64,000 bases of DNA from Archivesica marissinica (lineage: Eukaryota; Mollusca; Bivalvia; Venerida; Vesicomyidae): positions 47,745,405-47,809,404 of the forward strand of contig CM026401.1 in assembly GCA_014843695.1 (NCBI GenBank), read 5' to 3'. Shown here piece by piece: positions 55,540-64,000 of this stretch (within the stretch, counting starts at the first letter, position 1; every line of letters begins with the position of its first letter). The notes beneath the pieces were generated by a model that searched no databases, was not told the origin of the DNA, and saw nothing but the letters and a program-made list of their open reading frames with translations. Made by a program: the position numbers and the translations under genes.

Positions 55540-56607
55540 TTCTGAAATTGCTATACACAGTGATGAAATGTCTCATTGACTACAAAAATATCTGATCGCT
55601 TCGTGAGATATGTGACATACAAACATGCTAATACCCGCTCCACTGTATTATGCGTTCTTTGACCTATTTGTATTTTTTCATTTTATGCGACAATCTGCAG
55701 GGACTAATATGATCTATGCTCCACTTATCTCCAACGTTTGTCTTCAGGAAGAAGCCACCCTCTGGCCTACTTGACAGAAATATATGCTCTATGATGGCTG
55801 AACTCTAAATAGTGCATGCCCCCTAGTGACCTTTCACTTGCTTTCAAAGAACGGCATATCAAAAGAATGTGCTTACAATGTCATTGAAATGCCGTTTTAG
55901 ATTCTGGTTAACCATTGTTTAAGGAGATTAGACCCTTGTTAATATTTTAGCTAGAATGCTCATACTTTCTAGTTTTACAATATCGCAGATTATGCGATAT
56001 ACCGTCCACAGGCATCCTATGACGGATTTGAATCTCCGTTGCTTCTTCATTAGGTCACTTAACGTCATAGTGTTGTGTCAACGTATGGCGCTCTCTTTGC
56101 TGAATTATTCAGATGTTTGTTACAGCTCGTATGAGTTATGGTGCAAAAGGTTTCACAGAGAGACAGCATAAAGGCAAGTTTATCAATTACACAATCAGTG
56201 TGATTGATACAGATACAGGTCGCTGTCTCTCCCGAACCTGCGTTAACTGCTAGTATCCCCATGTGTACGGTAGTTCGTGGATGTGATAGTAGATTGTATG
56301 ATTTTGAAATTGATAAAAACCGTATGTGCATTGTGAATGGACGGCTTTATAGCACTAACACTTTGCAATATGTATCAGCGTAACTTTGTACCAGTTTCGA
56401 TTCATGTTTGCATTAATTTTGATGTGTTTTTTGTTTTTAATGCAATTTACTGCATGCTCGTTACTGTGATATTTGAGAAATAATGTGATCTCAGATTAGA
56501 GATCTGCTTTAAATGGTTTTTTACAACATTCCCCCATACATTAGGTGCCACCGTACATTGCTCAGACATTTAAAAAAAACAAATCCATGGCGACGTTCAG
56601 TAAAGAC
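55540..56607. other. Mostly unique sequence with a decayed tRNA-like remnant
   Basis: At 56010-56060, CCTATGACGGATTTGAATCTCC and CATTAGGTCACTTAACGTC resemble an antisense tRNA-like head. No ORF with a recognisable motif. Partly palindromic TTGCATTAA and ATGCAATTTACTGCATG near 56410-56460. Confidence 0.35.
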
Positions 56608-56918
56608 GTGGTATTAGGAGACACGGGTTATTGCCCCTGATTCATTTTTTAAGGATGGTTGGTCCTTTTAATTGATTTCCTCCGTTTTCGTCGTGGTTTC
56701 ATTTGCACCACTATTAATTTCCGTACCTTATAATTACTAAATTACAGATACCCCACAGTATATCCAATGGCTACTTTATTGTGACATGTGTATCAATTAA
56801 TTATCATTGTTTTGTCATAAATGCGGATGCAATCTCATTTATCACAATGTTATAGAATAACACATGAAGCAAATAATCTCAACGAATCTGCCAAGGGAGG
56901 TAATAGAAAACTATGATA
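56608..56918. mobile_element. MITE family AATGAGA, copy 5, diverged
   Basis: TTATTGCCCCTGATTCATTTT, TCCTCCGTTTTCGTCG, TATCCAATGGCTACTTTATTG and GCCAAGGGAGGTAATAG. Confidence 0.65.
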
Positions 56919-56937
56919 CTATGATATGGCTTACGCA

Positions 56938-57165
56938 CGAGAGCCGGTTGTGACGTCAGCACGAGAGCCGTTGTGACATTCAGCAGGAGAGCTGGTTGTG
57001 ACGTCAGCACGAGAGCCGTGTGTGACGTCAGCACGAGAACTGTTGTGACATTCAGCACGAGAGCCGGTTGTGACGTCAGCACGAGAGCCAGTTGGGACGT
57101 CATGTCGAGATCCCGTTCTGACGTCACTATGAGAGCCGGTTGTAACGTCACCACGATAGCCCATT
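56938..57165. repeat. CRE-containing minisatellite, 23-25 bp unit, about 10 copies
   Basis: Units of CACGAGAGCCGGTTGTGACG then TCAG. Five units hold a perfect palindromic TGACGTCA (CREB/ATF consensus), two have TGACATTCA, and the rest are one-base variants. ORFs on both strands arise from the repeat. Confidence 0.9.
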
Positions 57166-57297
57166 GTGCCAAGATAGCCAAGGCAAAGGGAAGTTACACG
57201 GAAAGAAACAAGATAAAGTGTTGGGTTTGTCTAGTCATGATGAGCATGTGCATTATGAATCGACAACAACAATAAAATATGCATTTGTTAATAACTT

Positions 57298-57450
57298 TGA
57301 GTGGTCCAGTGGTTACCACGTTGGACTGCTCATACAGGGATCACAGGTTCGATCCCCCGTCTGACCATAATACTAGTAATATTAACGGTGTTCATATGGG
57401 ACTATATACCAAGGTCTCATTTATCGGCGATATACACAAGGCATGAAAAC
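57298..57450 (+). mobile_element. SINE family A head fragment, sense
   Basis: GAGTGGTCCAGTGGTTACC (A box), ATCACAGGTTCGATCCCCCG (B box), then a diverged body that fades after CAAGGTCTCATTTATCGGC. Confidence 0.75.
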
Positions 57451-57799
57451 GAACCTGGAGCATCTTCTGTATATTACACTATGCAGAAGTTTAAGAACTA
57501 AATGCATTGACCATGTATACAGAAATGCAATGCTATCATGTCATCTAAGAATAAAAAGGAATTGTTCAGGATATCTAAGTGCATGTATATAAAGGAATCT
57601 ATGTTGCTAAGAAACAATACCCTAGATACTATCTCTGTTTCTTAAAATGTGTATGTATGTATTTATGTATTTGTGTATGTCTTTTTACCATATCTTATGC
57701 TTGTGTAAATGGACAAAGGAAATATATTGCTTGGTAATGCCAATAAACTTGAAACTTGATCTTGAAACTAACCTCCAAATAAATGGCTAATTACGATAA

Positions 57800-58345
57800 A
57801 TAAATGCACCCCACCCACAATTAATATATGAATTTTCTCTACAATTTTATTGATCGTTTTAATAGACTATGTAAATGTTGCAATAATAACGCTATTGAAT
57901 CAGAATACCATGTTATCTTGATATGTCCAATGTACAATAAAATAAGATTAAATTTTTTAGGCAGAACAAGTTGGCCTACTTTGAATAAAAAATATGTTAC
58001 TCTTATGAAAAAGTAAGAATTGTAAAATTGTAATAAATACAGCTAAATATATTCAGAATGCCTTTAAACTAAGAACAAATCATATGAAAACAGTACGTGA
58101 CTAACATTAATGAATGTATATGTATGCTATCATATTAATATGTATTAGCACAAAAAGACGAATTGGTTTCGCTCTTTGCCAATATAACTTCTTAACTGGT
58201 TTATCGTGGCTTTAAATAACACGATGTCAATCTATTATTAATGTAATTTGTGTATATTACATTTTGTTTCTCATGCCATGTATACTATTATGTATGTACT
58301 AGTGTATTGCAAAGGCAAGGTTATTGCCGATTTTGCAATAAAACA
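57800..58345 (+). mobile_element. 5'-truncated LINE with the end of its ORF2
   Basis: A frame at 57828-58016 encodes the extreme C-terminus of a non-LTR retrotransposon polyprotein: a cysteine cluster and EYHVILICPMYN-type motif (CKCC...ESEYH...CP.Y) typical of the end of such ORF2 proteins, stopping at LMKK. The 3' UTR (about 58020-58345) matches 4362-4580 on the other strand and ends GCAATAAAACATATTC. The reverse transcriptase and endonuclease domains are absent, so the copy is dead. Confidence 0.72.
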
Positions 58346-58381
58346 TATTCTATGTAAAATAGTCTCCGTTCTTTCCCACAG

Positions 58382-58434
58382 TAATTGAAGGAAAAGAAAA
58401 CAAAGATGACGAAATCATCGTTGGAGAATTGTGA
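58382..58434 (+). CDS. Possible terminal exon of a plus-strand gene
   Basis: A strong acceptor, CCGTTCTTTCCCACAG (to 58381), is followed by a frame that enters in phase 1 and reads IEGKENKDDEIIVGEL, then TGA at 58432-58434. The peptide is short, acidic and non-repetitive. No upstream plus-strand exon was identified, and the LINE 3' end sits about 35 bp before the acceptor. It could equally be chance; there is no family to name. Confidence 0.3.
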
Positions 58435-58917
58435 AAGCGATATCTCTAAATATTTGCACTCAACATAAAGACAATAGGAGGAGAGTCCTTTCCGAGCGTG
58501 GGCTCCCACACACAATCACACGATATTACAAGATACCCCACTGAAGGTGGGAAAGCAGCAGTTGTTAGCAATCGCCGAGAGAGAGAATAAGCCGTTTATA
58601 CAGGTTTGATTTACAGATAGCGTGTCTTCGTTTCTGTCTCAATTGAGGGTACATGATAACATTTGAATTTACTTTTAAATGTCTTCATTGTTATAAACGG
58701 TTATGCCACACCAAGGGGGAAATGGTTTCCGGTAATGTAACTGGGCTCTTCGAGTAGATAACAATTGACACAATTATATTATTTAGATATAGATACGCGT
58801 GCAGTTTGTATGTAGGTGCGTTTTCAAAATTAGATCGGACGCCTCCGGTGAGAAAAAAAGTCTTGAGCAATGAAAGCTGCTTTTGAATTATTGCAATGGA
58901 GTGTTTACCATAGTACA
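58435..58917. other. Unique sequence, no confirmed feature
   Basis: It could include the 3' UTR of the possible exon at 58382, but no clear poly(A) signal was seen within about 200 bp. A 101-codon minus-strand ORF at 58691-58996 runs into the following array and is not convincing. Confidence 0.35.
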
Positions 58918-60446
58918 TCGTTAGTTCGGTGATGCGCAGTGGTAGATGGGTCAGGTTTGTACTGGTTAGGAGTACTTCGTTATTTCGGTGTTGCACAGTG
59001 GTAGATGGGTCAGGTTTGTACTGGTTAGGAGTACATCGTTATTTCGGTGCTGCACAGTGGTAGATGGGTCAGGTTTGTACTGGTTAGGAGTACATCGTTA
59101 TGTCGGTGCTGCACAGTGGTAGATGGGTCAGGTTTGTACTGGTTAGGAGTACATCGTTATTTCGGTGTTGCACAGTGGTAGATGGGTCAGGTTTGTACTG
59201 GTTAGGAGTACATCGTTATGTCGGTGCTGCACAGTGGTAGATGGGTCAGGTTTGTACTGGTTAGGAGTACATCGTTATTTCGGTGTTGCGCAGTGGTAGA
59301 TGGGTCAGGTTTGTACTGGTTAGGAGTACATCGTTATTTCGGTGTTGCGCAGTGGTAGATGGGTCAGGTTTGTACTGGTTAGGAGTACATCGTTATTTCG
59401 GTGCTGCACAGTGGTAGATGGGTCAGGTTTGTACTGGTTAGGTGTACATCGTTATTTCGGTGTTGCACAGTGGTAGATGGGTCAGGTTTGTACTGACTAG
59501 GCGTGCATCGTTATTTCGGTGCTGCACAGTGGTAGATGGGTCAGGTTTGTACTGGTTAGGAGTACATCGTTATTTCGGTGCTGCACAGTGGTAGATGGGT
59601 CAGGTTTGTACTGGTTAGGCGTACATCGTTATGTCGGTGCTGCACAGTGGTAGATGGGTCAGGTTTGTACTGGTTAGGAGTACATCGTTATTTCGGTGTT
59701 GCGCAGTGGTAGATGGGTCAGGTTTGTACTGTTTAGGCGTGCATCGTTATGTCGGTGCTGCACAGTGGTAGATGGGTCAGGTTTGTACTGGTTAGGTGTA
59801 CATCGTTATGTCGGTGCTGCACAGTGGTAGATGGGTCAGGTTTGTACTGGTTAGGAGTACATCGTTATTTCGGTGTTGCACAGTGGTAGATGGGTCAGGT
59901 TTGTACTGGTTAGGCGTGCATCGTTATTTCGGTGTTGCACAGTGGTAGATGGGTCAGGTTTGTACTGGTTAGGAGTACATCGTTATGTCGGTGTTGCACA
60001 GTGGTAGATGGGTCAGGTTTGTACTGGTTAGGAGTACATCGTTATGTCGGTGTTGCACAGTGGTAGATGGGTCAGGTTTGTACTGGTTAGGCGTGCATCG
60101 TTATTTCGGTGATGCGCAGTGGTAGATGGGTCAGGTTTGTACTGGTTAGGCGTGCATCGTTATTTCGGTGTTGCACAGTGGTAGATGGGTCAGGTTTGTA
60201 CTGGTTAGGAGTACATCGTTATTTCGGTGTTGCGCAGTGGTAGATGGGTCAGGTTTGTACTGTTTAGGCGTGCATCGTTATGTCGGTGCTGCACAGTGGT
60301 AGATGGGTCAGGTTTGTACTGGTTAGGAGTACATCGTTATGTCGGTGTTGCACAGTGGTAGATGGGTCAGGTTTGTACTGGTTAGGTGTACATCGTTATT
60401 TCGGTGCTGCACAGTGGTAGATGGGTCAGGTTTGTACTGGTTAGGC
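58918..60446 (+). repeat. Satellite array, 59-bp unit, about 26 copies
   Basis: Unit CACAGTGGTAGATGGGTCAG, then GTTTGTACTGGTTAGG and ACATCGTTATTTCGGTG. Variable sites: GCTGCAC/GTTGCAC/GTTGCGC, ATTTCG/ATGTCG and AGGAGT/AGGCGT/AGGTGT, in recurring combinations. Confidence 0.95.
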
Positions 60447-60480
60447 GAAAATGATGTGTCGCTATATATATATACTTGAA

Positions 60481-60662
60481 TTTAAACTTTATTTATTTTA
60501 CAACGATTGCGAAACAAGCTTTAACAAACTTATATTAATAAAAAAACCGGAGTACCTGGAGAAAACCAACCTGTCCGATCATCCACATACTTCCCGGTCC
60601 GAGGATCGAACCTGGGTTACATTGGTGAGAAGCGAGCTAACCACTGCGCTAATCGTACAGCC
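60481..60662 (-). mobile_element. SINE family B, internally deleted
   Basis: TTTAAACTTTATTTATTTTA tail; about 60 bp of the body missing between TTATATTAATA and AAACCGGAGTACC; head to AATCGTACAGCC. Confidence 0.82.
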
Positions 60663-60890
60663 AAACATCTATACGTATGGAGTTTGGCGGTCGTAAAAAG
60701 AGTTGTTGCCATACTAAGCCTATGAGCACAGTAATTGCATTGAACATCACCCTATCGCCGTTAATCACTTAAAACATGTAACTGTATTTGCGGTGGTGCA
60801 GTGTTATATGGCCAGATTTGTAATTGCTTCTCGAGGTTCGAAACCTGGCACCCTCTATAGTTATACTTACTTTTGTTTTATTTTGGGGTT
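60663..60890. other. No feature recognised
   Basis: A tRNA-like GCGGTGGTGCAGTGTTATATG at 60790 with GAGGTTCGAAACCTGG 40 bp later suggests a further decayed SINE head. Confidence 0.35.
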
Positions 60891-61137
60891 TAAACTTTAT
60901 TTATTTTACAACGATTGCGAAGCAAATTTTCAACAACTTATATTAATCACTCTCGTTGGCGCGGCTGAACGCGTATATGTGGTCATTCGTGTGGGAGGAA
61001 ACCGGTGTACCCGGAGAAAACCCACCTGTCCGAGCTGGCGACCACCGTACCATCTCACATACTTCCCAGTCCGAGGATCGAACACGGGTTACATTGGTGA
61101 GAAGCGAGCGCGCTAACGACTGCGCTATTCGGACAGC
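60891..61137 (-). mobile_element. SINE family B, antisense, full length
   Basis: TTTAAACTTTATTTATTTTA tail to TATTCGGACAGCC head, with GGATCGAACACGGGTTAC B box. Confidence 0.88.
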
Positions 61138-61307
61138 CGCCTCGCCGATAGCTTAGATCATATGGCGTCTCTCCAACTGTTACGGTTGCCACTCTGGGTA
61201 ACAGTTCAGGCATGGACGGGTACCCGGGTACAACTACCACGGACGCCAGCTGAAAATCTACCTCGCATGAAATAACCCGACTCCCCCGAGTGAGATTCGA
61301 ACCTAGT

Positions 61308-61597
61308 GTGTGTGTTTTACGTTTATTTATCGTCGCTACCGGTTGCCCATATGAGCGACGCCTCCTGAAGAGATTAGTTATTTTAGATTTTGGAGGATAG
61401 TGCAATGATACAGACAGAGACCAATTCCAGAATATCCTCTTGTTCTTTTACGTGCACGGTGTAAAGCACCGACACGAGACCTCGGTTTAATGTCCCATCT
61501 GAAGACTGTTAATTTTATTATGGTCAGACGGGGGATCGAACCTGTGATCCCTGGATTACCAGTCCAGCATGTTACCACTGGACTACAGATCCGTCTG
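61308..61597 (-). mobile_element. SINE family A, antisense, full length
   Basis: GTGTGTTTTACGTTTATTTA tail, complete body, GGGGGATCGAACCTGTGATC B box and GGACTACAGATCCGTCTG head. One of the most complete copies. Confidence 0.9.
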
Positions 61598-61740
61598 TGA
61601 ACCTACAGCGGTGAGGTCCACGTTTATAGCTACACACTAAACAGTGATTTAGTGTTAATCTGAAGAAAGATCACTGCTTGAATGCAAAAGAAGAAGGTCG
61701 CATTATATCTAGTAATTATCTATTTTTTATCACGTATCGC

Positions 61741-61982
61741 TCTATTAATTAGATGTTTAAGAAGTCATGATAGCGCAGTGGTAGCGCGTTCGCTTCAGGT
61801 GTGAACGGCCTGAAGTTCGAGCCTCGCTTACGATTGTGCCCTTAGGCAAGATATTTAAATTCCACATTGCCTCTTCTCTCTCCTTCATGGCGATGGATTC
61901 CATCTGGAATGAAGTCTCGAGAGTGATTAATATATGTGGAAAGAACTTTCGCAATCGAGCTAAAATAAATGTCTATTAATTA
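61741..61982 (+). mobile_element. SINE family C with target-site duplication
   Basis: The element runs from GAAGTCATGATAGCGCAG to GCTAAAATAAATG. It is flanked by TCTATTAATTA at 61741-61751 and again at 61972-61982, an 11-bp duplication. The B-box region has lost a few bases (GAGCCTCGCTTACG). Confidence 0.85.
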
Positions 61983-62378
61983 ATTAAACGTTGGTTATTG
62001 GATCATGTAAATAATGATAATAAAAATAAATGCTGGGGACGCAAATGTCCCCGTCGACACTTACTTTGGAAACTAATAATATACAGGACCAGTAACACAA
62101 ACAGCTAGCGTATCTAGTTTTATAAACTGGAAATGGAACCCCAAGGTACCGCAGAAATGACACATTATTAAATATTCATGGTTCTTAAGTTTCGATAATT
62201 TTGCGTGAAAAGATGTCACTTCGAAACGGATTGCCGTCATGTTTTTACAACTGACCGTTACATTAACTCATAAAGCTGGATATCTCATTTCAAATTACAA
62301 CCTTCACTTTCCGCTGAAAGCCAACCAGTTACATGACTCGATAATAGATACTCAAAGCAGGATACACCAAGGGGACTG
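61983..62378. other. Unique sequence; possibly first intron of the minus-strand gene start
   Basis: No repeat recognised. If the start at 62391-62393 is real, this is the beginning of its first intron. Confidence 0.3.
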
Positions 62379-62380
62379 AC

Positions 62381-62393
62381 CTTTGTCCGCCAT
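62381..62393 (-). CDS. Possible first coding exon (MADK) of a minus-strand gene
   Basis: On the minus strand AGCAAACAATGGCGGACAAAG is followed at once by GTCAGT. This gives a well-placed start codon (A at -3, G at +4), four codons (Met-Ala-Asp-Lys) and a phase-1 donor, a common layout for a first coding exon. The GC box and E box 40-50 bp upstream support it. It could be the start of the MECOM/PRDM16-like gene or of another gene; it cannot join directly to the 24133 exon because the phases differ, so at least one exon would be missing. Confidence 0.3.
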
Positions 62394-62424
62394 TGTTTGC
62401 TATTTTTGACACCTACAGCCTCGT

Positions 62425-62450
62425 AATGACTCCGCCCACGTGACACAATA
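62425..62450 (-). promoter_or_regulatory. GC box and E box ahead of the putative start
   Basis: Minus strand reads GTGTCACGTGGGCGGAGTCA: a palindromic CACGTG (62437-62442) abutting GGGCGG (62432-62437) in an AT-rich area. It is about 40 bp upstream of the ATGGCGG start, so a core-promoter role is plausible. Confidence 0.35.
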
Positions 62451-62475
62451 TTATCAAATTCTCACACAAATACAA

Positions 62476-62703
62476 TTACAAAACACTTTCGTCATCATCG
62501 ATTGTCAACTTAAGACGTAAAACTGTCGCTAATTGATCTGTCTTGAACGACTCAAGTTCACAAGCTATTTGACCTAATCCGGGATCTATTGTCTGCGAGT
62601 GAAGCAGATGCTTACAGGACAGTTCAACATTAGTTGGCTTTCTTAGAAATTTTAGCATAGTGGGTTTCATAAACATTATTCTATCATTACAGTGTTGCCT
62701 CAT
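62476..62703 (-). CDS. Unrecognised minus-strand coding segment, 75 codons
   Basis: The frame starts MRQHCNDRIMFMKPTM and ends KLTIDDDESVL, TAA at 62476-62478. It is non-repetitive, with balanced composition, amphipathic stretches (IACELESFKTDQLATVLRLK) and an acidic end, unlike the spurious repeat ORFs around it. I do not recognise the family. TTTCTAAG inside it could be an acceptor, which would make this a last exon; it may also be a small gene or retrocopy. Its stop lies about 85 bp upstream of the putative MADK start on the same strand. Confidence 0.4.
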   Translation of the reverse strand: MRQHCNDRIMFMKPTMLKFLRKPTNVELSCKHLLHSQTIDPGLGQIACELESFKTDQLATVLRLKLTIDDDESVL

Positions 62704-62774
62704 GTATGGGATAATAAACTTACATGTTTCGTGGCTGCTTGTGATGTGTGTGTGTGTATTTTAGTGTTACGTGT

Positions 62775-63400
62775 ATCATATATACATCCCCCTGATCTGT
62801 TACTTGTATCATATCTACATCCCCCTGGTCTGTTACTTGTATCATATCTACATCCCCCTGGTCTGTTACTTGTATCATATCTACATCCCCCTGATCTGTT
62901 ACTTGTATCATATCTACATCCCCCTGATCTGTTACTTGTATCATATCTACATCCCCCTGATCTGTTACTTGTATCATATCTACATCCCCCTGATCTGTTA
63001 CTTGTATCATATCTACATCCCCCTGATCTGTACTTGTGTTACTTGTATCATATCACATCCCCCTGATCTGTTACTTGATCATATCTACATCCCCCTGATC
63101 TGTTACTTGTATCATATCTACATCCCCCTGGTCTGTTACTTGTATCATATCTACATCCCCCTGATCTGTTACTTGTATCATATCTACATCCCCCTGATCT
63201 GTTACTTGTATCATATCTACATCCCCCTGATCTGTTACTTGTATCATATCTACATCCCCCTGGTCTGTTACTTGTATCATATCTACATCCCCCTGATCTG
63301 TTACTTGCATCATATCTACATCCCCCTGATCTGTTACTTGTATCATATCTACATCCCCCTGATCTGTTACTTGTATCATATCTACATCCCCCTGATCGGT
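62775..63400 (+). repeat. Minisatellite, 33-bp unit, about 19 copies
   Basis: Unit TACATCCCCCTGATCTGTTAC, then TTGTATCATATC. Two units near 63030-63075 have small indels that shift the frame, which splits the long repeat ORFs. Both strands are open because the unit is 11 codons long. Confidence 0.95.
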
Positions 63401-63453
63401 TATAGCCTGATTTAAATTTCAACGTCGACAACGAACGAACCGAGCGAGCGAAC

Positions 63454-63530
63454 GAACGTGTGGGTTCTCTCCGGTTAGTCCGGTTTCTTCCACACGAAGG
63501 ACCACGTAATAATTATACGCTTTCATAATA
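63454..63530 (+). mobile_element. SINE family B fragment, diverged
   Basis: GTGGGTTCTCTCCGGTTAGTC, GGTTTCTTCCACACGAAGG and ACGCTTTCAT keep the family B order. It follows short GAACGAACC repeats (63430-63455). Confidence 0.55.
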
Positions 63531-63687
63531 TACGTCACAGTAGCAGAGTGAAAGTATGAGGTACAAAATATATAAAGACAGATACATAAACACAGGAACA
63601 TTTGATTCTTGCAATCTATGTGCAACAGTATTGGAAACATCGCTGTGTTGTGCTATTTGGTAGATAACATCAATGTATAGTAGTCCT

Positions 63688-63934
63688 TTAACTCTTTCAC
63701 CGCCAATGTCGCATAAAAGCGACTTTGTAAAAAAAGTAGAGAACCCGATCGGACAGAACAGAACATGCCGTCTGATCAGGCTATATGCTGATTGCTCTTC
63801 AGACAGTGGAGCTGAAGCACCTGTCCGAATAGCAAACAACATAGATCCTGATCAGACGCGGCGTTGCGCCGCGGCTGATCTGGATCTATGTTGTTTGCAC
63901 ATGCTCTGAATTTATTCGGCGCTGAAAGAGTTAA
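63688..63934. mobile_element. TTAA-flanked MITE with inner hairpin, copy 2
   Basis: TTAACTCTTTCACCGCCAA and the complement of GGCGCTGAAAGAGTTAA, with TTAA at 63688-63691 and 63931-63934. The inner hairpin GATCCTGATCAGACGCGGCG / CGCCGCGGCTGATCTGGATC matches the design of 6556-6801. ORFs inside are incidental. Confidence 0.8.
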
Positions 63935-64000
63935 GTTGGAATTCGTTACTGCTGTTCACTAATCAGATCTAATTGACAGGCATGAATTTAGTGTGACTTT

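Noticed and set aside
61308..61597. tRNA-like sequences with A and B boxes as functional tRNA genes
   Set aside because: Each is the head of a longer repeated element with a common body and tail, some with target-site duplications, and the acceptor stems do not close properly. They are SINEs.

Overview
This is a window of an animal nuclear genome. It has intron-containing coding sequence, many tRNA-derived SINEs, non-autonomous DNA transposons, very large minisatellites and a 1,000-base assembly gap (43001-44000). The one confidently identified gene is an invertebrate orthologue of the MECOM/PRDM16 (EVI1, fly hamlet) zinc-finger family. The repeat content fits a lophotrochozoan. TTAA-flanked MITEs with an inner GATCCTGAT hairpin, as I recall them from clams and zebra mussels, suggest a heterodont bivalve, but that is inference.

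All confident coding sequence lies on the minus strand. A long exon (about 2439-4326) encodes four N-terminal zinc fingers, a disordered repression region with a PLDLS CtBP-binding motif, three C-terminal zinc fingers and an acidic tail. Three smaller minus-strand exon candidates upstream (6815-6954, 13617-13697, 24133-24197) have good splice sites and reading phases that join without a break, so 2.4-24.2 kb is best read as the interior of one gene with its 3' end off the left edge. No PR/SET domain and no fingers 1-3 were found. Possible pieces of other genes are a plus-strand terminal exon at 58382, a minus-strand first exon at 62381 with a GC-box/E-box promoter, a minus-strand 75-codon ORF at 62476-62703, and a minus-strand coding relic at 32043-32270.

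Repeats make up most of the rest. Four SINE families (A-D here) are scattered throughout; A and D share one 3' tail, and B and C share another. Eight or more short DNA-transposon families are visible, two of which have had a terminus amplified into minisatellite arrays (36-bp and 78-bp units). A 918-bp element at 40687-41604 has perfect 325-bp terminal inverted repeats. About 18.5 kb (29%) of the window is tandem repeat, the largest being a 54-bp array (46457-50590), a 32-bp array (32356-34988) and a 48-bp array (27893-30066). An inverted duplication pairs 14920-16560 with 37305-39172.

In layout, 0-25 kb is the MECOM/PRDM16 gene interior, with introns filled by SINEs and MITEs. From 25 to 57 kb there are mainly satellites and transposons with little coding signal. 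From 57 to 64 kb there is a LINE remnant, the possible edges of other genes, and two more arrays. Nothing here suggests a prokaryotic or viral system.
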